From: DATGZX01 sp035296965
Lineage (GTDB): Bacteria > Planctomycetota > Planctomycetia > Gemmatales > Gemmataceae
Reading direction: 5' to 3'
NCBI GenBank assembly: GCA_035296965.1
Contig: DATGZX010000405.1
Location: 1 to 11,315, forward strand
DNA length: 11,315 nucleotides
Shown here: positions 7,801 through 11,315 of the stretch, one piece after another
How positions within the stretch are numbered: the first letter of the stretch is position 1
Layout of the letters: every line of letters begins with the position of its first letter
Notes under the pieces: model-generated
Told to the model about the DNA's origin: nothing
What the model saw: only the letters and a program-made list of their open reading frames with translations
The model's database searches: none
Made by a program: the position numbers and the translations under genes

Positions 7801-8520
7801 GTTGCGCCCTTCGACCAGGCGCATTGCGTAAAAAAGTTGGCCCTCGATTTGGCAGACCTCGTATACGGTGACCACTGAATCATGCTGCACCAGGGCCGCG
7901 ATCTGTGCCTCCCGCCGAAAACGCGCCAGCCATTCCTGGCGTTCCTCCGCAGTCAAGTCTTCGAGCCGGTCCGGGCGGATCATTTTGAGCGCCACGGTCC
8001 GATTCGCGCTCAATTGCCGGGCGCGGTAAACGATGCCCATTCCACCCTTGCCGAGTTCTTCGAGCAGTTCGTAGTCGCCGAGGACCCTGACCGGAAAACA
8101 GGGAGGACTGACCGGGGGCTCTCGGGCAATGCGTGTCTTGCCGGCCAGGTCCCCGTAATCGGAGGGGGCCGCCCGCAGCGCATTGCACGCCCTGGGGGCC
8201 GGTGCGGTCAACTCGTGCCCGGCTTCCCCAAATGCGGCCTGGACGATTTCTGCATATTCGGGAAAACGATGGAGGTAAGCGCTTCTAGATGGTTGCTCGC
8301 CGCTTTGACGAAGGTATTCGATCTCCAAGGCAAATAGCTCTCTAAACAGGAGGGCCCGCGGGGGAACCGGGGCGAGACCGAAATAATGCTTGATGTAGTG
8401 CTCGATTTGCGGGCGCCGGCAGGACTGCCATTCCGCCTCGAATCGATCGCAAATGCGGTCGAGCAGTCGCGCTTCTTGTACAGTCGCGCTGCCCTGTTCC
8501 GGAAGCCTTGGCCGAATCAT
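4858..8520 (-). CDS. Transmembrane Ser/Thr protein kinase with 15 WD40 repeats
   Basis: This 1220-residue protein should phosphorylate Ser/Thr of partner proteins. An N-terminal region (about 15-100) matches a segment common before planctomycete kinases. The kinase domain (about 150-420) has the glycine loop GKGGMG (157-162), catalytic Lys179 in VALKM, HRD at 276-278, N283, DFG at 296-298 and APE at 323-325, so it should be active. One membrane helix covers about 442-463. Fifteen WD40 repeats of about 42 residues (547-1166) follow, most with FSPDG and TARLWD motifs. A C-terminal tail (1175-1220) ends in the LDPQTWNQRRLRLQELGGPP type typical of these kinases. This topology puts the kinase in the cytoplasm and the propellers outside. 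GGAG lies 8 bases before the ATG at 8520, although the frame is open up to 8688. It is the downstream partner of the sigma factor at 8666-9394. Confidence 0.93.
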   Translation of the reverse strand: MIRPRLPEQGSATVQEARLLDRICDRFEAEWQSCRRPQIEHYIKHYFGLAPVPPRALLFRELFALEIEYLRQSGEQPSRSAYLHRFPEYAEIVQAAFGEAGHELTAPAPRACNALRAAPSDYGDLAGKTRIAREPPVSPPCFPVRVLGDYELLEELGKGGMGIVYRARQLSANRTVALKMIRPDRLEDLTAEERQEWLARFRREAQIAALVQHDSVVTVYEVCQIEGQLFYAMRLVEGRNLADVIREGPLPSRRAATSLETMARALASVHALGVVHRDLKPRNILVDALDRPFVSDFGLARWSGPGGDLTRRTAWLGTPSYIAPEQAQDPTRATAASDIYSLGAILYEMLTGRPPFQAADPVETLRQVISVDPVAPRRLNPAIDRDLELVCLQCLRKEPTRRYASALQLADEVQRYVRRQPLRHTRPMSPTARLARWAGRNRALAAAATLAVLALLAFTILFASFEIQKANAHASLVRAHRDSREISAYWALECGVQNCERGDAGLGLLWLTRALETAPEDAGELRWTIRANLGAWQSSVNRLESMLVHEGKVLAVAVSPDGRTVATGCSDKIARLWDAATGKVIGPPLEHPGQVVAVAFTGDGKSLITVDSHNKARTWDLRTQQLRELPGLPQGHPLGLTAASEGSIVLSQARDQSVNFWKANIGKSLDPPLGTGVGTWCAAVRGDGKTVMTGGAGGKAQLWDTASWRPIGEPLINSTCVKALALSPDGKLALIGYADRTTQMWDLATGRPIGDPLYHEGEVTTVGFSPDSLSFLTGSKDGTARLWQTASRTPLGSPVRHAGAVLAAAFSPNHSMLVTASADKTARVWQIAKGRPSSPLATHEQSINAIAFTRKGDTLMTAGSEGGVQMWTRHSRRPFGNLLRNDGRVITAAFSPDGRTIAAAGEDGRLNLWDRTTGRRQCQIRAQRGWIRVVVFRPDGKAILVAGDDSAAQQWDVATGAPLGPQLRHRKRICATAFSPDGSRIVTGSEDGTAQLWNAATGEPLGPLLRHDGWVVSVAFNPNGGAVLTASADGTARIWDSASGYPLTPPLVHQGALRGAIFSPDGSMVATASADRTARLWDTATGRRREPALPHRNEVTDVAFSPDGAFVATASLDGTARLWAVSTGKAIGPPMRHPFAVSHVLFSPDGMELLTAGTDSTARLWQRPEPMQGEIERIRLWTEVISGMELDPTSDWHDLDPQTWNQRRLRLQELGGPPPH
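5023..6882 (-). repeat. Tandem WD40-coding repeats (15 units of about 126 bp)
   Basis: This is the part of the kinase gene encoding residues 547-1166. Units average 42 codons and end in a Leu-Trp-Asp-type turn followed by TGxPLGPPL-like linkers. Units 5-7 and 11-15 are the most alike. Units 2, 3 and 4 are the most diverged and keep little of the FSPDG motif. Fifteen units fit two propellers of seven or eight blades. Confidence 0.85.
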
Positions 8521-8528
8521 GATTCCAA

Positions 8529-8532
8529 CTCC
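8529..8532 (-). promoter_or_regulatory. Ribosome binding site of the kinase
   Basis: The leftward strand reads GGAG eight bases before the ATG at 8520. The longer open frame up to 8688 runs through the palindromic element at 8556-8617, which supports 8520 as the true start. Confidence 0.6.
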
Positions 8533-8555
8533 GATCCGGAAATGGGCACATTCCC

Positions 8556-8617
8556 TGTAGAGCAAGCTGACAGTTTGCTCCTCCACAATCCGCGGCAAGC
8601 TGTCAGCTTGCCCTACA
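8556..8617. repeat. Paired palindromic REP-like element in the kinase leader
   Basis: Two palindromes lie back to back. GAGCAAGCTGACAGTTTGCTC-type arms, imperfect, occupy 8560-8580, and GGCAAGCTGTCAGCTTGCC, perfect but for its centre base, occupies 8594-8612. The outer ends are TGTAG and CTACA, so the whole element is also an inverted repeat. The core CAAGCTGTCAGCTTG differs by one base from the core of the copies at 8699-8761. It sits between the sigma factor stop and the kinase start. Confidence 0.75.
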
Positions 8618-8665
8618 AGCCCTGTCACCCGAGCAGCATGGCTGTTGAACCGTGCCCAAAAATGG

Positions 8666-9394
8666 CTACTGGTTTGTACTCTTCTCACGCCTTTCGGCAG
8701 TGTCTCGCTTTGCCAATCCGGTATCAGTTTTCTCGTAGCTCAAGCTGCCAGCTTGAGCTACTGCCTGCCTTTCCCCATTCTTGCAACAGCCTCCACACTC
8801 TGCGACATTCTCCGCGATCCAGATTCTCCGGATCAACCAGAGCTTGCGCTCGACCGTCCGTACGGTGCAGTGCAGGATCCCGGCAATCTCGGCATCGGTA
8901 TAGGCTTCCATTTTCCACATGGCGATTGAGCGAAGTTGCGCATCGCTGAGGGCATCCAGCAGGCGTTCGCATTGCTCGCTCGTGAGAGCTCGAAGCTCGG
9001 GAGAAGGCTGTCGATCGATAACCAGCTGGCTGAGGCTGGGCGTCCCCTGGCAAGGCGAGGCGCCGCTGGTCGTCGGAGCGATGCCTTTCTGGCGCTCTTC
9101 GCGGGCGTGCGCTTTGATTGCTTTGCGCCGGGTAATGAGCGCCAGCAATTGCCAAAGACCCCAGCGGTCATGGAGGCGTTGGAACTTGCCCAAGCGTGCA
9201 CCAGTGAAGAAGGTGCCGAACGCGCTCAGAACGACATCTTCCTCGTCGCCGCCCGCTCGAGAACCGCCAGGCAAACGATTGCGGGCGACCCGAAGCAACT
9301 GCGCGGAGAAGCGCTTCCAAAGCTTCTCGGCGGCAGTTGCATCACCCAGTTTGACGGGACCGAGTAATTTCGTGATGGAGCCGATGGAGGGCAT
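8666..9394 (-). CDS. ECF-type RNA polymerase sigma factor (module 2), C-terminally extended
   Basis: This 242-residue sigma factor is of the planctomycete ECF type usually found beside Ser/Thr kinases. Region 2 covers about 15-100, with GDATAAEKLWKRF and the acidic DEEDVVLSAFGTFF (50-63). Region 4 covers about 140-195, with AYTDAEIAGILHCTVRTVERKLWLIRRIW as the DNA-binding helix-turn-helix (about 164-192). The family normally stops within a few residues of this point, near 195-200. Here some 45 more residues follow, and residues 212-232 (AQAGSLSYEKTDTGLAKRDT region) are encoded by a repeat element, so the tail is probably acquired and non-essential. The start at 9394 fits the usual MPSIGSITKLLG opening, with AAGG-type sequence 7 bases upstream. 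The kinase gene begins 145 bp downstream; the pair probably forms one transcript. Confidence 0.85.
   Translation of the reverse strand: MPSIGSITKLLGPVKLGDATAAEKLWKRFSAQLLRVARNRLPGGSRAGGDEEDVVLSAFGTFFTGARLGKFQRLHDRWGLWQLLALITRRKAIKAHAREERQKGIAPTTSGASPCQGTPSLSQLVIDRQPSPELRALTSEQCERLLDALSDAQLRSIAMWKMEAYTDAEIAGILHCTVRTVERKLWLIRRIWIAENVAECGGCCKNGERQAVAQAGSLSYEKTDTGLAKRDTAERREKSTNQ
8699..8761. repeat. 63-bp repeat, copy B, inside the sigma gene 3' end
   Basis: It begins AGTGTCTCGCTTTGCCAATC and ends in a perfect 27-base palindrome (8735-8761: arms GTAGCTCAAGCTG and CAGCTTGAGCTAC around C8748). It matches 57 of 63 bases of copy C at 9441-9503 in the same orientation, by my count. It lies within codons 212-232 of the sigma gene. 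Confidence 0.85.
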
Positions 9395-9440
9395 GAGGGC
9401 GCCTTGCGAGTTGCGAGACCACGGTGTTTCACAAGTGGAT

Positions 9441-9503
9441 AGTGTCTCTCTTTGCCAATCCGGTATCCATTTTCTCGTAGCTCGAACTGCCAGCTTGAGC
9501 CAC
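9441..9503. repeat. 63-bp repeat, copy C, in the sigma gene leader
   Basis: It begins AGTGTCTCTCTTTGCCAATC and ends in a palindrome weaker than that of copy B (GTAGCTCGAACTGCCAGCTT at 9477-9496, then GAGCCAC). It is a direct repeat of 8699-8761, offset by 742 bp, and ends 46 bp before the sigma start. The two copies bracket nearly the whole sigma gene. Confidence 0.85.
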
Positions 9504-9521
9504 GACCCACAATTGGCCCCA

Positions 9522-9550
9522 ATATTACCGAGTCGGTGAGCCGGCCGCAA
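9522..9550 (-). promoter_or_regulatory. Candidate promoter of the sigma/kinase unit
   Basis: The leftward strand reads TTGCGG (9545-9550), a 17-base spacer and TAATAT (9522-9527). Both are partial matches to the housekeeping -35 and -10 boxes. Transcription from here would carry copy C of the palindromic repeat in its leader. This is a weak consensus match only. Confidence 0.25.
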
Positions 9551-9701
9551 CAACCCCAACCTGATTCCAGACCATGAGATCCGTCGTTCCCCAAAGCCCC
9601 AAGAGATTTTTTTGAAAAACCATGTCGGGTTTTTTCCATTTCTCGGCACTTTATCTACGAGAACTGCAGGCAGGCAGCAGTGTACTGGCAGCGAGGCGCT
9701 T

Positions 9702-10298
9702 ATGTGGCTGGCAGCGCAGTTATTGTTATGGGCGTCCGTATTTCTGCTGACATTTTTGCTTCTGGGCACGCTCCGCAACCTGGGACGAGTGACCTGGCGT
9801 TTGGAGCAGCTGGAGGCGCTGACACCCCGCCGGGTCGGGCGCAGCGGTCTTAAGCTTGGGCGGCGCGTTCCGGATTTGCCGTGTGTCGACTTGGAGGGAA
9901 ACCAGGTCCGGTTGCATGAAGTCTGCGCCGGCGACACCCTTCTCGTTTTCTTGAAAGTTGGTTGCGGGCCATGCCAGCGTATCGTGCCGGAGTTGCAGCA
10001 CCTGCATTGCCGGGGCACGATACGCGTCGTCGCAGTTCAGGATGGGTCCCTGGAGCAAGTTCGGGTATGGGCCTCCGAAGCCGGCATCTCGTTCCCCGTG
10101 CTGATGCCCGAAGATGAAGAATTCGCGCGCCGCTTCGAAATCTGTTCGATGCCTTTCGCGTTTCTCATTGATGGAGAAATGGTGATCCGCGCGAAGGGAA
10201 TTACTTCCAGGCAGCAGCACATCGGCTTTCTCCTGGACGACGCACGCCGGCGGACAAATCACATGCCGACCGCTACCGGCTCATCGACAATCGCGTAG
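9702..10298 (+). CDS. MauD/TlpA-like membrane-anchored thioredoxin-fold protein
   Basis: This 198-residue protein has an N-terminal membrane anchor (about 2-24), a linker like that of MauD proteins (WRLEQLEALTPRRVGRSGLK, about 32-51) and a thioredoxin fold facing outward. The redox motif is C88-G-P-C91 in FLKVGCGPCQRIVPEL, and the cis-proline is P151 in SMPFAFLIDG. MauD and TlpA proteins reduce, oxidise or isomerise disulfides in exported partners; MauD is needed to mature methylamine dehydrogenase. No mau structural genes are visible here, so the family name indicates only similarity. Three further cysteines (61, 75, 103) and C148 are unusual extras. I chose the ATG at 9702 because the anchor starts there and GAGG lies 5-6 bases upstream. 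The Tat-exported Cys protein follows 50 bp downstream and is the likely client. Confidence 0.8.
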   Translation: MWLAAQLLLWASVFLLTFLLLGTLRNLGRVTWRLEQLEALTPRRVGRSGLKLGRRVPDLPCVDLEGNQVRLHEVCAGDTLLVFLKVGCGPCQRIVPELQHLHCRGTIRVVAVQDGSLEQVRVWASEAGISFPVLMPEDEEFARRFEICSMPFAFLIDGEMVIRAKGITSRQQHIGFLLDDARRRTNHMPTATGSSTIA

Positions 10299-10348
10299 AA
10301 AAAGTTGTCCCACACACCTGCTTTCCAGAACATCTGGAGGAGCTCGCT

Positions 10349-10660
10349 ATGAAAAGATTGGTGTCCTTGGCAGCGAGCGCCGCCCAGGAGGTCAGCCTGT
10401 CGCGGCGGCGATTTCTATCCACACTCGGGCGCGGCGCAGCGGTGGCGGCAGGCGCCGTCGCGAGCCTCTCGGCGGCCCTAGCAGCGCCCCGTTCAGCCAT
10501 ACCTCCGCCGCCTGGCCAGGAGCCCACGGGTGCCTGCTTCTACACTCTCAACGGGATAGGACATTGCCAGATGTTGACAGAGTCACAATGCTCAACCTAT
10601 CTCAACTCTGACTGGTATGACTATGCAAATTGCCCGTCGACGAGCGTCTCCAGGCGGTAG
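10349..10660 (+). CDS. Tat-exported small protein with a four-cysteine planctomycete motif
   Basis: This 103-residue precursor has a twin-arginine signal: SRRRFLSTLG at 18-27, a hydrophobic Ala-rich stretch (30-46) and likely cleavage near ALAA (43-46). The mature part is about 57 residues, with a Pro-rich start and four cysteines (63, 73, 81, 95) in the order GAC, GHCQMLTESQC and YANC. This spacing resembles one unit of the GACC...G-C...T..C...GG-Y.G-G..C motif that recurs in planctomycete exported proteins, from memory of that family. Tat export implies folding or cofactor loading in the cytoplasm before transport. GGAGGAG at 10336-10342 lies six bases before the ATG, a strong ribosome site. 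It lies 50 bp after the MauD-like gene in the same direction, suggesting an operon in which the thioredoxin-fold protein handles its disulfides. The function is otherwise unknown. Confidence 0.75.
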   Translation: MKRLVSLAASAAQEVSLSRRRFLSTLGRGAAVAAGAVASLSAALAAPRSAIPPPPGQEPTGACFYTLNGIGHCQMLTESQCSTYLNSDWYDYANCPSTSVSRR

Positions 10661-10869
10661 GGGAGGGCTTTCGGGAACAAGAACGGTTTTCCAAGGTTGC
10701 CGCAATGTTGCGGTCCGGAGGGGCCTGAGCAAGCCTTGCGACCAGGCTCCCTCCCACCTACCGATACTTGGGCGGCCTGCACGTCGGGGGTCGGTCAGCA
10801 CGCGCCGCTTTGAATCTGACTGTGTCGTCCAACGAATTCGCAGCATTTGCTTGACAACGGACAACGAAC

Positions 10870-11226
10870 ATGGGTGGGCACACCGAGCCACCTCAGCCCA
10901 ACGCCGACGCAGAAGTTCTTGCCGCGCAAAATCTGCGCGCTGCGCTGGCATACCTTTTCGATTCGCATCGCTACGCGCAGGATCTGGGCCGGCCGGCCTG
11001 GGACTTCGCCGTTGAAATTCACACGCTTCAAAGCTTGGGTCTCACAACCGGCGACTTGCGTTGGCTCACGTGCAAAGGCTACATCGAGCACGCCGACGAG
11101 GTCCGGCGTCCGGGAAAAGTGTGTCGAACCTTTCAGTCTTATGGCGAACTCAGTTTTTCCAAACGGACATGCTTTATCCCAGGGCGAACGCATCAAACTC
11201 CACCTCAATTATTGAGAGGGCCTTGA
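10870..11226 (+). CDS. Planctomycete-type hypothetical protein with divergent C-terminus
   Basis: This 118-residue protein has no known function. Its central part, with ALAYLFDSHRYAQDLGRPAW, then WDFAVEIHTLQSLGLTTGDLRWL, then CKGYIEHADEV and SFSKRTCF, resembles a compact family I recall from planctomycete genomes; it looks like a small winged-helix-type fold, which is inference. In that family the sequence after TCF usually continues as V-L-T-x-x-G. Here the frame reads IPGRTHQTPPQLLRGP instead, while the next frame reads LSQGERIKLHLNY and then stops at 11213-11215. A one-base indel near 11168-11172 would explain this. No strong ribosome site precedes the ATG at 10870. The gene starts 209 bp after the Tat protein gene and is probably separate from it. 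Confidence 0.6.
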   Translation: MGGHTEPPQPNADAEVLAAQNLRAALAYLFDSHRYAQDLGRPAWDFAVEIHTLQSLGLTTGDLRWLTCKGYIEHADEVRRPGKVCRTFQSYGELSFSKRTCFIPGRTHQTPPQLLRGP

Positions 11227-11287
11227 TTGGGACAAGTGTACAGGCCTACGATTCTTCCGGACTTTCACCTATTTCCCGGAGGAACGC

Positions 11288-11315
11288 ATGGTTGCTACTA
11301 CTCACGTGGGGTTGT
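11288..11315 (+). CDS. Start of a gene cut by the window edge
   Basis: GGAGG at 11278-11282 stands five bases before an ATG at 11288, an excellent ribosome site. Only the first nine codons are present (MVATTHVGL), so the product cannot be named. It follows the hypothetical protein by about 60 bp in the same direction. Confidence 0.45.

Larger units (their letters stand above)
9395..9701. other. Divergent intergenic region between sigma and MauD-like genes
   Basis: These 307 bp separate the leftward sigma/kinase unit from the rightward MauD-like pair, so promoters for both must lie here. It holds repeat copy C (9441-9503), a leftward promoter candidate (9522-9550) and an AT-rich block at 9606-9640. 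That block can form an A-T-rich stem (9615-9621 with 9628-9634). No rightward promoter is convincing. Confidence 0.5.

Noticed and set aside
8521..8688. Longer N-terminus for the kinase upstream of 8520
   Set aside because: The extra residues translate the palindromic repeat at 8556-8617, and GGAG precedes the ATG at 8520.
9612..9701. Longer N-terminus for the MauD-like protein from the upstream in-frame start at 9612
   Set aside because: The added 30 residues have no family counterpart and would place the membrane anchor away from the N-terminus; a GAGG site supports the ATG at 9702.
10851..10856. Perfect TTGACA -35 box before the hypothetical protein at 10870
   Set aside because: No -10-like hexamer lies 16-18 bases downstream, where the coding region has already begun.
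10592..10951. Leftward open frame of 119 codons after the Tat protein gene
   Set aside because: It overlaps two rightward genes antisense, is rich in Arg and Pro in a way typical of shadow frames, and has no ribosome site.

Overview
The window looks like a chromosomal segment of a high-GC planctomycete. The case rests on gene content: an ECF-type sigma factor of the planctomycete style placed directly before a giant Ser/Thr kinase with a WD40 tail, a second ECF sigma factor overlapping a membrane-anchored WD40 protein, a DUF1569 protein, and a small Tat-exported protein with a single Cys motif that I know from planctomycete exported proteins. No database search was possible, so family calls come from motifs and memory of the families.

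Layout. Most genes from 173 to 9394 read leftward. First is a DUF1569/DinB-like protein (173-646). Next is module 1: an ECF sigma factor (2703-3212) whose stop overlaps by 4 bp the start of a one-pass membrane protein with a LolA/RseB-like middle and a WD40 propeller (811-2706), followed by a long hairpin (735-772). Positions 3213-4857 are gene-poor and hold an unrecognised small ORF, the 3' remnant of a VOC/glyoxalase gene, a two-helix membrane protein and nearly 800 bp with no convincing gene. Module 2 follows: an ECF sigma factor (8666-9394) and, 145 bp downstream, a 1220-residue Ser/Thr kinase with one membrane helix and 15 WD40 repeats (4858-8520).

From 9702 the genes read rightward. A MauD/TlpA-like membrane-anchored thioredoxin-fold protein is followed 50 bp later by a Tat-exported protein with four cysteines. 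This pair could be a disulfide-handling unit. Then come a planctomycete-type hypothetical protein with a divergent C-terminus and the first nine codons of another gene cut off by the window edge.

How it fits together. Both modules couple an ECF sigma factor to a one-pass membrane protein that would place WD40 propellers outside the cytoplasm. In module 1 the membrane protein probably acts as a non-zinc anti-sigma factor. In module 2 the kinase may control the sigma factor by phosphorylation. The least ordinary DNA feature is a 63-bp repeat present twice, once just upstream of the module 2 sigma gene and once inside its 3' end, where it encodes a C-terminal tail. A related palindromic element lies in the kinase leader.
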